In this document: positions 37,924 through 46,382 of the stretch, one piece after another
Layout: each line of letters opens with the position of its first letter
How positions within the stretch are numbered: the stretch's first letter is position 1
Source: Bacteroidota bacterium
GTDB taxonomy: Bacteria; Bacteroidota; Bacteroidia; AKYH767-A; OLB10
NCBI GenBank assembly: GCA_016721435.1
Contig: JADKIC010000002.1
Coordinates: forward strand, 62,001 to 126,000
Direction: 5' to 3'
DNA length: 64,000 bases
Notes under the pieces: model-generated
What the model saw: the letters and a program-made list of their open reading frames with translations, nothing else
Databases searched by the model: none
What the model was told of the DNA's origin: nothing
Position numbers and translations under genes: made by a program

Positions 37924-38567
37924 ATGTCTTCATTCGGTTTCTTAAAGTATTTCGTACCCCAGGATCGTAAATTCTTTCCATTGTTTGATAAGGCTGTAAC
38001 CAACCTGCATGAGGGTGGAAAAGCTGTTTATCAACTTGTTACTTGCGAAGTAGAGGAGCGCCCAAGATGGTTCAGGAAGATTGAACAGCTGGAGCATGCC
38101 GGTGATGAGATCACACATGAAATATTCCCGGAACTCGGAAAAATTTCATCACCCCATTCGACCGGGAAGACATTCATCGTTTAGTGACTTCTTTTGATGA
38201 TGTCATTGACTATATCCATGGCACCTCGAAAAGGATCGAATTGTATAAAATTCAGCATTTCGATAAGGATTTGATAAAACTTTGTGAACTGATTCAACTC
38301 AGTACTCAGGAGTTACGGTCGGCAGTTTTGGAATTAAAGAACATGCGAAAAATGCGTGATATCACGGCATCATTGGTTCGTATTAATAGTATAGAGAATC
38401 ATGCCGATGATATTTTTGATCATGCAATGGCCGATCTTTTTGCCAATGAGAAAGATGCTGTAAAAATTATCATGTACAAGGAAATTATGCATGGATTGGA
38501 AACGGCAACCGATAAATGCGAGGATGCAGCCAATGTTATTGAATCGATCATCATTAAGATGGCATAA
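37924..38567 (+). CDS. PhoU-like DUF47 phosphate transport regulator (one frameshift)
   Basis: Two segments (37924-38184, 38184-38567) join when the AAAAA run near 38142 is read as six A (GKNFITPFDREDIHRLV). The ~214-residue result is an all-helical DUF47/PhoU-like protein with RKIEQLEHAGDEITHEIF and ENHADDIFDHAMADLF, whose Glu/Asp clusters bind metal in relatives. The PiT transporter gene begins 9 bp downstream, the usual partnership, so it likely regulates that transporter. An imperfect -7 element (TACATTCG) is at 37898-37905. Confidence 0.88.
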
Positions 38568-38576
38568 TCCTGTACT

Positions 38577-39566
38577 ATGTCAGACTTACTCCTTCTCGTA
38601 ATTGTCCTTGCGCTGATTTTTGATTTTATTAATGGATTTCATGATGCAGCGAATTCTATTGCCACCGTCGTTTCCACACAGGTACTGAGTCCACTCTCCG
38701 CTGTTGTTTGGGCCGCCATGTTTAACTTCATTGCGTATTGGATTTTTGAATTGAAGGTGGCCGATACGGTCGCTAAAACTGTACGACCGGAGAACATTAC
38801 ATTGACGGTGGTGATGGCCGGTATTCTTGCCGCTATTGTTTGGAATCTGCTAACCTGGTGGTGGGGAATTCCTTCCAGCTCTTCCCATACCCTGATTGGG
38901 GGTTTTGCAGGAGCAGGTGTAGCTCATGCCGGTGGTTTTGATGCGATTCAGTTTGACAAGGTGATGCCCACAGTATATTTTATCGTCTTGGCACCTGTTC
39001 TGGGTATGCTATTGTCTTATATTATCTCTGTAATTACTTTACACATTTGCAAAAGAGCGAATCCCTCCAAAGTGGATCGGATTTTTCGACGCTTACAATT
39101 GGTGTCTTCGGCAGCGTATTCGCTTGGGCATGGTGGAAATGATGCTCAAAAAGTGATGGGAATTATTGCAGCGGCAATGCTTAGTCAGGGGATTATTCGG
39201 GATATGAGTGAATTGCCGGCATGGGTTCCTCTGGCTTGTTATGTTTCTATCGCGTTAGGAACTATGATTGGAGGATGGAAAATTGTTAAAACCATGGGAC
39301 AGAAAGTGACGAAGCTGACTCCCTTTGAAGGCTTCAGCGCCGAAACAGCAGGCGCTTTAACACTTTTCGCAACACAACATTTTAAAATTCCTGTAAGTAC
39401 AACACATACCATTACCGGTTCTATTGTGGGTGTGGGAATAACTAAACGGATATCAGCAGTTCGCTGGGGAGTCACCTTACAACTCATCTGGGCTTGGGTA
39501 CTAACGATACCTGTATCCGCAGCTCTTGCCGGATTTTTTCTTTACGTTTTAGAAGCAGTTTTATAA
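38577..39566 (+). CDS. pitA: Inorganic phosphate transporter, PiT family
   Basis: 329 residues and about ten membrane spans. Both PiT signature repeats are present: DFINGFHDAANSIATVVSTQ near the N-terminus and SLGHGGNDAQKVMGII in the second half, with GIPSSSSHTLIGGFAGAGVAH and PVSTTHTITGSIVGVG. Imports metal-phosphate with protons across the inner membrane. Co-transcribed with the DUF47 gene and closed by a terminator. Confidence 0.95.
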   Translation: MSDLLLLVIVLALIFDFINGFHDAANSIATVVSTQVLSPLSAVVWAAMFNFIAYWIFELKVADTVAKTVRPENITLTVVMAGILAAIVWNLLTWWWGIPSSSSHTLIGGFAGAGVAHAGGFDAIQFDKVMPTVYFIVLAPVLGMLLSYIISVITLHICKRANPSKVDRIFRRLQLVSSAAYSLGHGGNDAQKVMGIIAAAMLSQGIIRDMSELPAWVPLACYVSIALGTMIGGWKIVKTMGQKVTKLTPFEGFSAETAGALTLFATQHFKIPVSTTHTITGSIVGVGITKRISAVRWGVTLQLIWAWVLTIPVSAALAGFFLYVLEAVL

Positions 39567-39606
39567 GCTGTTAACTATATCAGCATTCAACAGCTTTCTT
39601 TTTTTC
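39565..39606 (+). terminator. Rho-independent terminator after the PiT gene
   Basis: AAGCTGTT (39565-39572) and AACAGCTT (39589-39596) form the stem, followed by TCTTTTTTT. Confidence 0.85.
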
Positions 39607-39744
39607 GAAGCAGTGTGCCTTAAAGAAACTGCATCAAACGTATCCTTCCTTTTTATTATTGTGGGGAAGTAAACAGGAATAGAATTTCATCATTTTATCA
39701 CAATAAGTACCGATGGTTTGGTGTTTTCTGCTTAAACCGGCCAA

Positions 39745-40464
39745 ATGAACTTATCCAACACTTCCCCATTCGCACATGCTGTTCTGGTAATTGTATTCGG
39801 TCATTTTGCATTGCAATCCTTTGGGCAAAGTTTTACTTTACACCCCGACTCTCTAAAAAGGACCATAAGCATTTCTTATCCTTTAGCCGGAGTTAAACCG
39901 GATTCGTTGGAGAGAGAAGAAATACGTAAAAAGAATAATGAATTATTCAGTGCTGTTCACATTGATTTGATTTCATTAAGTGGGGAACATTTATCTGCGA
40001 GGGAAGCAACATGTTTGACGGAGCGGATGAAGGAGGTAGAAGGCATTTTACTGGAGGAAGGTGTTCCGAAAAAGAGGATCAGCAGGAAATGGATCAATTC
40101 TCCTCAGGAACGACAATTGTTGAAGTTGACTTCATCTTTACTGTTGATACAATATGAACTTCCACCCGATTATTTTACGTTAAATTACCGGAGAAGAAAT
40201 GTGAATCCTCTTTGTTTGAAGGATACAATTATCCAATCGGCCAACGGCATCCTGCTGAAGTATGACTTGTGTACTTATCTTGCCAAACAAAATTTGCCGG
40301 TTATCCATGTATTTGATCTCAGTTCATCAACAAATGACACCAATGAACCGAATTTACTGATGGAAAATCGCAAAGGTTATAGGTTGGTAACTCTCTTTGA
40401 ATACCGGAATAACAATGAGGAGTTGTTGCCGGATAAAAATTTTGATTCCGTTAACTTCAAATGA
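39745..40464 (+). CDS. Secreted protein of unknown function, faint OmpA-like pattern
   Basis: 239 residues with a signal peptide ending at about SFG-QSF. No family recognised. Residues ~70-120 read VHIDLISLSGEHLSAREATC followed by LTERMKEVEGILLEEGVPKKRI, which echoes the alternating pattern of the OmpA/MotB peptidoglycan-binding domain (R..V...L...GV...RI), but the key NxxLSxxRA residues are absent. Ends at a TGA; the next open stretch (40483) is in the same frame, so this may be the first half of a single ~410-residue protein. First gene of a four-part run to 42604. Confidence 0.6.
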   Translation: MNLSNTSPFAHAVLVIVFGHFALQSFGQSFTLHPDSLKRTISISYPLAGVKPDSLEREEIRKKNNELFSAVHIDLISLSGEHLSAREATCLTERMKEVEGILLEEGVPKKRISRKWINSPQERQLLKLTSSLLLIQYELPPDYFTLNYRRRNVNPLCLKDTIIQSANGILLKYDLCTYLAKQNLPVIHVFDLSSSTNDTNEPNLLMENRKGYRLVTLFEYRNNNEELLPDKNFDSVNFK

Positions 40465-40482
40465 AAAAATGCAACTTTTCTC

Positions 40483-40992
40483 ATGGAATATTTCAATGAT
40501 TCCCTTCGGATGTGGTTACAAATAAAGTCCGATGTCAGCCGATTTATTAAGGTGAATGGGAAAGAATATTATCCGGTTTCTTTGCAGCACGACGGATTTT
40601 TCAGGTTGTCGGCTCTTTCTCCTTCTCAAATGCATTTGCTTTATGTGAGCGCACCTCCGCAACTTTCATTTTATAGGGCGGTGCTGGTCATGGGCGTATA
40701 TCAAAGTTGGCCGGCAGAAATCATCAACGGAGGTGCCGCTGCACTCTTCATTTTACCGGTAGAATATACCGGACTCCATGGACAATTTAGCATGCTCACT
40801 TTAGAGAAACAAATTCGTTATGCTACTGAAGCGCCAATCGGGCAGCAGTTGGGAAAACGCTATCGGATTCCGGAGTCTATGCAAGGAAATGTAATGGTAG
40901 ATGGCCGGAATTATAAAATACCTGAATATGGATTCCGGCTCAATGATGATTTTGATGCTGTGAAGTCAGTCGCCATTGATCATATAAAATAA
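40483..40992 (+). CDS. Unknown protein, possibly the C-terminal half of the preceding gene product
   Basis: 169 residues with no signal peptide, in the same frame as the upstream gene. Reading through the TGA gives NFK-stop-KNATFLMEYFND; two compensating homopolymer corrections (AAA to AA and A6 to A7) would give NFNEKNATFLMEYFND without a stop. The mixed aromatic beta-rich sequence (LYVSAPPQLSFYRAVLVMGVYQ) matches nothing I know. The next gene starts 6 bp after its stop. Confidence 0.5.
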   Translation: MEYFNDSLRMWLQIKSDVSRFIKVNGKEYYPVSLQHDGFFRLSALSPSQMHLLYVSAPPQLSFYRAVLVMGVYQSWPAEIINGGAAALFILPVEYTGLHGQFSMLTLEKQIRYATEAPIGQQLGKRYRIPESMQGNVMVDGRNYKIPEYGFRLNDDFDAVKSVAIDHIK

Positions 40993-40998
40993 TACGGC

Positions 40999-41730
40999 AT
41001 GGAAAAAAGGATCGTATTGCTCATCACGGGAATCTTGTACCTGAATTTCCTTTCCGCGCAGTTGCCGGAAGGCGATGTCGCCGATATCAGGCAATTGAAG
41101 GTGGAAGATTTAACTTCGGCATACCCTACCGTTACGAAGGAGGGGAAAGTACTCTGCGCATTGTCGGTGAGCGAGGTGAAGGTGCATTCGAAACGTTGCC
41201 TTCCGGAACCCGTGAAGATGTATTTCCATGCTTCATCTGATAAACCCTTTAAAAATATCGGTTGGTACAAATGGAATACGGCTGATAAATACTGGCAACT
41301 GTTGGACAAGCCAAAATATGTGAAAGCGAATACAACTACAGAAGGTCATTATATAGAAGAAGTTTCCTGTCCGGGTGTGTATGGTTTCTTTGTAAAACCT
41401 GTATCCCGGCCTAAAGGAGTATTTGTGCGTGTCCCGTTTAATTGCAAGATTCAATCTGTACGGATTGTCCAGAATTTTCCTTCTGCTATCGTATATCACT
41501 GGAAAGCGAAAAGTAAAGTTCGCAAAGTCAGACTACCAATAGGCGACTTGCGTTTTGATGGAGAGATAAGTATGCAAGTGGTAGATCAGAATGGGAAGGA
41601 ATTGACCCTTGAGCCTGTTCTCCTCGGGAAATTCCTTGATTTTTCGAAGCCACTTGATAAGGGGGATTACCGGAAGATGGTGGTCCGCAGTAGGGATATG
41701 ATTGTGAAGACAGAAACAGGTTCACTATAA
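40999..41730 (+). CDS. Secreted protein of unknown function
   Basis: 243 residues with a clean signal peptide (LLITGILYLNFLSAQ). The mature protein is predicted beta-rich, with PVKMYFHASSDKPFKNIGWYKWNTADKYWQLLD resembling an Ig-like or domain-of-unknown-function sandwich seen in Bacteroidota secreted proteins. Operon spacing 6 bp from the gene before and 13 bp to the gene after. Confidence 0.65.
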   Translation: MEKRIVLLITGILYLNFLSAQLPEGDVADIRQLKVEDLTSAYPTVTKEGKVLCALSVSEVKVHSKRCLPEPVKMYFHASSDKPFKNIGWYKWNTADKYWQLLDKPKYVKANTTTEGHYIEEVSCPGVYGFFVKPVSRPKGVFVRVPFNCKIQSVRIVQNFPSAIVYHWKAKSKVRKVRLPIGDLRFDGEISMQVVDQNGKELTLEPVLLGKFLDFSKPLDKGDYRKMVVRSRDMIVKTETGSL

Positions 41731-41743
41731 AAATCATTGCAAC

Positions 41744-42604
41744 ATGAAAACACTTCTTGCAGGGCTGATGCTGGTATGCATCTCAACTGCCACTGATGCA
41801 CGGACACTCACCTTTGGAGAAGCCGTTCTTAATCATCTGATAGAATTTCAGGTGAAGGCCGAAACGAATAACGACAGGCGAATGCAAATGACGATGAATA
41901 ATATCAGTAACGATGATCTTGAAGTAGAAGTTGAAACCGGACGTGTTTTCTATGCTTCCGAAGAAGGATATCAGCCCTTTGTGATTACAAGAACGGCGGT
42001 CATTGCACTGGAAAAAGGAAGCAGGAAAATTACCTGGCACCATGCCCGCTGTGGCAATAGTGGCGCGAAAGCTCCCTCCGGGAAAGTGAGTTTTACCCGT
42101 ACCGCTATGGGACCGAAAGATATGGTGATAACGTTGAACAAAATGAACGGTATGCAGATTGTTTCAAGCTGTTTGTATCAAGCCGTAGTTTGGCATTATA
42201 CCAACAATCATAGCATGAGTGATATCACGGCTTCTGATGTGAGTGAATCTGTACTTCTTGCGCTTACTTCGGATATATGTAACCGTGAGCATAAATCTCC
42301 ATCCTGGTATTCTAAAGAATATGCCCCGCCGGTTAGTGGTAACGACCTTGAATTTTCCGGTGTTGCCAGTCGTATAAGCGCCAAACTAAATCTTTTGCTG
42401 CCTCGTGAAAGTGATTTGGAAGTGCAGTTGCGTGCAGAAAACGGAAAGGTAATTCGTATCGTAAAAGTATGTCTGCATCAACCACCCGGAACGCTGGTGC
42501 TCCCCATTGATCTTAATGTGCACGGCATGACCAATGGGAAGTACAGTATTTGCGTCGTTAATCAGGATAAGCGAATGGTTTTGGAACGCGAATTTTATAT
42601 TTAA
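41744..42604 (+). CDS. Secreted protein of unknown function with sorting-like C-terminus
   Basis: 286 residues with a signal peptide (LLAGLMLVCISTATDA). Residues ~40-180 have a beta-rich domain with several Cys (HHARCGNSGAK, VSSCLYQAVVWHYTNN, TSDICNREHK). The last ~75 residues (LNLLLPRESDLEVQLRAENG...GMTNGKYSICVVNQ) have the layout of a Por type A sorting domain, though not the full motif. Last gene of the unrecognised operon; a hairpin follows 30 bp later. Confidence 0.65.
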   Translation: MKTLLAGLMLVCISTATDARTLTFGEAVLNHLIEFQVKAETNNDRRMQMTMNNISNDDLEVEVETGRVFYASEEGYQPFVITRTAVIALEKGSRKITWHHARCGNSGAKAPSGKVSFTRTAMGPKDMVITLNKMNGMQIVSSCLYQAVVWHYTNNHSMSDITASDVSESVLLALTSDICNREHKSPSWYSKEYAPPVSGNDLEFSGVASRISAKLNLLLPRESDLEVQLRAENGKVIRIVKVCLHQPPGTLVLPIDLNVHGMTNGKYSICVVNQDKRMVLEREFYI

Positions 42605-42634
42605 TAAATAACTTTTTTAAAGTTTAAGGTATAT

Positions 42635-42670
42635 CATGAAGCGTATCGCTTTTCGCGATTCTGCTTCATG
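42635..42670. terminator. Two-part hairpin after the secreted-protein operon
   Basis: CATGAAGC (42635-42642) pairs with GCTTCATG (42663-42670), and inside it ATCGC pairs with GCGAT around a TTTTC loop. There is no T tract, so it may be a repeat rather than a terminator: a decayed relative (ATTATGAAGCCTATAGATTTTCG) occurs at about 25727-25749, also next to GTTTAAGG words. Confidence 0.55.
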
Positions 42671-42743
42671 GTTCAAAGTTTGTCCTTGCCTGAAATAGGT
42701 TGCTTAAACAATAGCCACAGCCTGGTGTCATGCTTATTGCAAC

Positions 42744-43040
42744 GCGAATTCCACTTTCCAAAGCTCCGTCGGAGCGACATTATTCTACAAAAGCGAATTC
42801 CACTTTCCAAAGCTCCGTAGGAGCGACATTATTCTACAAAAGCGAATTCCACTTTCCAAAGCTCTGTAGTAGCGACATTATTCTACAAAAGCGAATTCCA
42901 CCTTCCAAAGCTCCGTAGGAGCGACATTATTCTAGAAAAGCGAATTCCATTTTCCAAAGCTCCGTAGGAGCGACATTATTATAGCATCGTAGATGCGAAA
43001 TATGGGTAGCTCCGTAGGAGCGACATTATTATGGCAACAA
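42744..43040. repeat. 49-bp tandem repeat, five copies, with GCTCCGTAGGAGC palindrome
   Basis: Copies start at 42744, 42793, 42842, 42891 and 42940, exactly 49 bp apart. The unit runs from GCGAATTCCACTTTCCAAA through the palindrome GCTCCGTAGGAGC to GACATTATTCTACAAAA. Two degenerate palindromes follow (GCATCGTAGATGC at about 42974 and another GCTCCGTAGGAGC at about 43009). Unlike a CRISPR array, the entire unit is conserved, with no variable spacer. Confidence 0.93.
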
Positions 43041-43220
43041 CGTGGCGACAGGATTATTCGCATCGAGGATTATTATTATCCAAGGCTTCACAGGCAAAGT
43101 GAATCAGTATGATTCGATAAAATATTGTATTGTTGTACTAGCTTCAGTTATGCAAAAACATGATCGTTTCTATTTTAATCGATCATACACGACAGATTAT
43201 ATTTATACCTGGTGTTCCTC

Positions 43221-43310
43221 GGTTCAACCCCTTCAGGGTTGGAGGGTGGGATGGTGTCGCTAACCCCGGATTGCATCCGGAGTTAGCGATGTTGAACCCC
43301 TTCAGGGTTC
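43221..43310. repeat. Three-hairpin palindromic element, second copy
   Basis: GGTTCAACCCCTTCAGGGTT, then a stem CGCTAACcCCGGAT-tgc-ATCCGGaGTTAGCG (43258-43288), then GTTGAACCCCTTCAGGGTT. Same architecture as 25761-25845 but a different copy with other bases in the stem. The stretch 43041-43220 has no gene I can support. Confidence 0.8.
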
Positions 43311-43372
43311 CGGAGAAAGAACCTACGGATGAATGATCACTTCCCCCATTGATCAAGTCAGATTCATTACAT

Positions 43373-43590
43373 CTAGTAAGAAGTGAGCTTGATGAGACAT
43401 TCCCACAATCTCGTCACTTGACGAGAGTTCCCACAAGCGGAGCGTCCTCTTGGCGAAGCAATCCTCCCCTCCTCCCAGTCTCGTTAAAATCAACTCTTCG
43501 AAGAAGAGGTGAGAATGACGAGACGATCCTCCCTTCCCCCAATCTCGTCAGTTGACGAGAGATCCCCTCCTCCGAACGAAGCGATCCTAC
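43373..43590. repeat. Inverted-repeat and GCGAAGC-rich tract upstream of sufA
   Basis: CTCGTCACTTGACGAG (about 43412) and CTCGTCAGTTGACGAG (about 43546) are near-perfect palindromes, separated by CTTGGCGAAGCAATCC, CTCCTCCCAGTCTCGTT and CCGAACGAAGCGATCC, which are variants of the CCCAGCGAAGCG family. Confidence 0.65.
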
Positions 43591-43667
43591 CCATATTTGT
43601 TTAATACATTGTAATACAGTACTATACAAAAAATATTTTCCCGGCTACGCTTCAAACTTTTCTTCCT

Positions 43668-43705
43668 TAGAATTGTTCTAAATAAGCGATTTCACCGTAC
43701 CTTTG
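43668..43705 (+). promoter_or_regulatory. Candidate sufA promoter with TTAGAA-TTG-TTCTAA palindrome
   Basis: TACCTTTG (43698-43705) fits the -7 consensus and is 17 bp before the sufA ATG. Upstream at 43668-43682 lies TTAGAATTGTTCTAA, with perfect 6-bp arms, where the -33 region and a regulator would bind. An AATTGTTCTAA string also occurs in the rplM promoter spacer, so it may be promoter-related rather than an operator. Confidence 0.5.
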
Positions 43706-43722
43706 CACCAGAAAATAAAGCC

Positions 43723-44049
43723 ATGATTACAGTCACAGAAAAAGCAAGAGATAAAGCGATAGAGTTGATTAAATCGGAAAATCATCCGGAAGATGCCTTT
43801 ATCCGAGTCGGGGTGGAAGGAGGAGGATGTTCCGGATTGAGTTATAGCCTCACTTTCGATCATACCCTTACACCTGACGATAAGGTGTTTGAAGATAAAG
43901 GAATCAAAATAGTATGCAATAAAAAAAGTTTCCTCTACCTCGTAGGTACACAGCTTGATTTCAGCGATGGCCTCAACGGAAAAGGCTTCCAGTTTAATAA
44001 TCCCAATGCCAGTCGTACTTGCGGCTGTGGCGAGTCCTTCGCCGTCTGA
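43723..44049 (+). CDS. sufA: Iron-sulfur cluster assembly scaffold/carrier, A-type (SufA/IscA)
   Basis: 108 residues. The three cluster-binding Cys are in GGGCSGLSYSL and TCGCGESF. A-type carriers accept an Fe-S cluster from SufBCD and pass it to apo-proteins. First gene of the SUF cluster, 44 bp before sufB. Confidence 0.93.
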   Translation: MITVTEKARDKAIELIKSENHPEDAFIRVGVEGGGCSGLSYSLTFDHTLTPDDKVFEDKGIKIVCNKKSFLYLVGTQLDFSDGLNGKGFQFNNPNASRTCGCGESFAV

Positions 44050-44093
44050 TCTGCGCTAACCCGATCGATTCGTGTTCCCATTAATGAAACATT

Positions 44094-45539
44094 ATGTCTG
44101 AAGACTTAAAAATACTAGACGAAGTTACCAACTCTGATTATAAATGGGGTTTCGTCAGCAATATCGAAAGCGATAACGCACCGAAAGGGCTCAATGAGGA
44201 TATCGTGCGTTTTATCTCTCTGAAAAAAAGCGAGCCGGAATGGTTGCTGCAATGGAGATTGAAAGCCTTTCGTCATTGGCTGACTATGACAGAACCGAAG
44301 TGGCCCAACGTTTCCTACCCTGAAATTGATTTTCAGGATATCATTTATTATTCAGCACCGAAGAAGAAACCGACGCTGAATAGTCTCGATGAACTGGACC
44401 CGGAGATCAAAGCAACATTTGATAAACTCGGAATTTCACTGATCGAACAACAACGCTTAGCCGGTGTCGCTGTAGATGCTGTCATAGATAGTGTTTCTGT
44501 AAAAACTACCTTTCGTGAAACACTGGCGGAACTGGGAATTATATTTTGTTCCTTCAGTGAAGCCGTGCATGATCATCCTGAATTGATTAAAAAATATTTA
44601 GGTTCTGTCGTGCCTTATACTGATAATTTTTACGCGGCACTCAACAGTGCGGTGTTCAGTGATGGTTCGTTTTGCTATATCCCGAAAGGTGTTCGCTGCC
44701 CTATGGAGTTGAGTACGTATTTCCGTATCAACAGCGCCGGTACAGGTCAGTTTGAACGTACCTTGATTGTTGCGGAAGAGGGTGCGCAGGTGAGTTATCT
44801 CGAAGGTTGCACAGCGCCGATGCGCGATGAAAATCAATTGCACGCAGCGGTGGTTGAAATTGTATCGCATACGGATGCGAATGTGAAGTACAGCACGGTG
44901 CAGAACTGGTACCCCGGTGATAAAAATGGAAAAGGGGGCATCTATAATTTTGTTACGAAGCGAGGTATTTGTCTCGGTGATCGTGCCAAGATTTCCTGGA
45001 CACAAGTAGAGACCGGTTCCGCGATTACCTGGAAGTATCCGAGTGTGATTCTGAAGGGAGATTATTCCATCGGTGAATTTTATTCTGTCGCTGTGACGAA
45101 TAATATGCAGCAGGCCGATACCGGGACGAAGATGATCCATCTCGGAAAAAATACGCGCAGTGTGATTGTTTCAAAAGGCATTTCCTGTGGTCGTAGTCAG
45201 AATTCTTACCGTGGTCTTGTGAAGATTGGTAAGAATGCTTCTTATGCACGTAACTTTTCCCAATGTGATTCCTTGCTGATTGGTGATAAATGTGGTGCAC
45301 ATACGTTCCCTTATCTCGAAGTAGCCAATAAAACAGCGAAGGTGGAGCATGAAGCCACAACGAGTAAGGTCGGTGAAGATCAAATCTTCTATTGCAATCA
45401 GCGCGGTATCTCTACCGAAGATGCAGTGAACCTGATCGTCAACGGCTATTGTAAGGAAGTATTCAATCAACTTCCGATGGAGTTCGCTGTTGAAGCGCAA
45501 AAATTGCTGAGCATCTCTCTCGAAGGTTCCGTTGGATAA
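44094..45539 (+). CDS. sufB: Fe-S cluster assembly protein SufB
   Basis: 481 residues. SDGSFCYIPKGVRCPMELSTYFRIN, EGCTAPMRDENQLHAAVVEIV, SKGISCGRSQNSYRGLV and EHEATTSKVGEDQIFYCNQRGIS are SufB signatures. With SufC and SufD it forms the scaffold on which sulfur from SufS-SufE and iron are assembled. Length is normal for the family. Confidence 0.98.
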   Translation: MSEDLKILDEVTNSDYKWGFVSNIESDNAPKGLNEDIVRFISLKKSEPEWLLQWRLKAFRHWLTMTEPKWPNVSYPEIDFQDIIYYSAPKKKPTLNSLDELDPEIKATFDKLGISLIEQQRLAGVAVDAVIDSVSVKTTFRETLAELGIIFCSFSEAVHDHPELIKKYLGSVVPYTDNFYAALNSAVFSDGSFCYIPKGVRCPMELSTYFRINSAGTGQFERTLIVAEEGAQVSYLEGCTAPMRDENQLHAAVVEIVSHTDANVKYSTVQNWYPGDKNGKGGIYNFVTKRGICLGDRAKISWTQVETGSAITWKYPSVILKGDYSIGEFYSVAVTNNMQQADTGTKMIHLGKNTRSVIVSKGISCGRSQNSYRGLVKIGKNASYARNFSQCDSLLIGDKCGAHTFPYLEVANKTAKVEHEATTSKVGEDQIFYCNQRGISTEDAVNLIVNGYCKEVFNQLPMEFAVEAQKLLSISLEGSVG

Positions 45540-45617
45540 AAATAAAACAGAGGACTGTTGTATTCACTGCAGTTGTCATTGAAAAATAAAATGATTTATC
45601 TATAGTAGTCAATAATT

Positions 45618-46376
45618 ATGTTATCAATAAAAAATTTACAGGCGGCAGTAGAGGGTAAGCAAATCCTCAATGGACTTAATTTCGAAGTGAAGCCGGGCGA
45701 AGTACACGCGATCATGGGGCCGAACGGTTCCGGTAAAAGTACGCTTGCTTCGGTACTGGCCGGCCGTGAGGAGTATGAAGTGTCCGGCGGTTCCGTTTCG
45801 TTCCTGGGTACTGATCTTTTGGAGATGTCTCCTGAAGATCGTGCGCGTGCAGGTTTGTTTCTTGCCTTTCAGTATCCGGTGGAAATACCGGGTGTGAGTA
45901 ATGCGAATTTTCTGAAGACAGCCGTTAACGAAATCCGCAAAGCACGTGGAGAAGAAATTCTCGATTCGAAAGCATTTCTCAAGCTGATGAATGAGAAGAT
46001 GAAGTTGGTGGAAATGGATAAAGCTATGACCCAGCGTTCGGTGAATGAAGGATTCAGTGGCGGAGAGAAAAAACGTAACGAGATTTTTCAAATGGCGATG
46101 CTTGAACCTAAGCTTTCCATCCTCGATGAAACAGATTCCGGTCTCGATATCGATGCCTTGCGTATTGTTTCGAACGGTGTGAATGCCCTGCGGACTCCCG
46201 ACCGTTCTTTCATTGTGATTACACACTATCAGCGATTGCTGGATTATATCGTGCCTGATTTTGTGCATGTCCTTTACAAAGGGCGCATCGTAAAATCCGG
46301 AACCAAGGATCTCGCGCTGGAACTGGAGGAAAAGGGATACGATTGGATCAAAGAAGAAATTGCAGTCGGAGCCTGA
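45618..46376 (+). CDS. sufC: Fe-S cluster assembly ATPase SufC
   Basis: 252 residues, ABC-type ATPase. Walker A GPNGSGKST, SufC-specific signature NEGFSGGEKKRNEIFQM, Walker B LSILDETDSGLDID. Hydrolyses ATP to open the SufBD scaffold. sufD begins 6 bp later. Confidence 0.98.
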   Translation: MLSIKNLQAAVEGKQILNGLNFEVKPGEVHAIMGPNGSGKSTLASVLAGREEYEVSGGSVSFLGTDLLEMSPEDRARAGLFLAFQYPVEIPGVSNANFLKTAVNEIRKARGEEILDSKAFLKLMNEKMKLVEMDKAMTQRSVNEGFSGGEKKRNEIFQMAMLEPKLSILDETDSGLDIDALRIVSNGVNALRTPDRSFIVITHYQRLLDYIVPDFVHVLYKGRIVKSGTKDLALELEEKGYDWIKEEIAVGA

Positions 46377-46382
46377 TAACCT

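Noticed and set aside
42730..42918. Open frame of 62 codons across the 49-bp tandem repeat
   Set aside because: It exists only because the repeat unit lacks stops in that frame; its sequence is internally repetitive and starts in intergenic DNA.
42744..43040. Possible CRISPR array
   Set aside because: The whole 49-bp unit is conserved, with no variable spacers between repeats, and there are no cas genes in the window.
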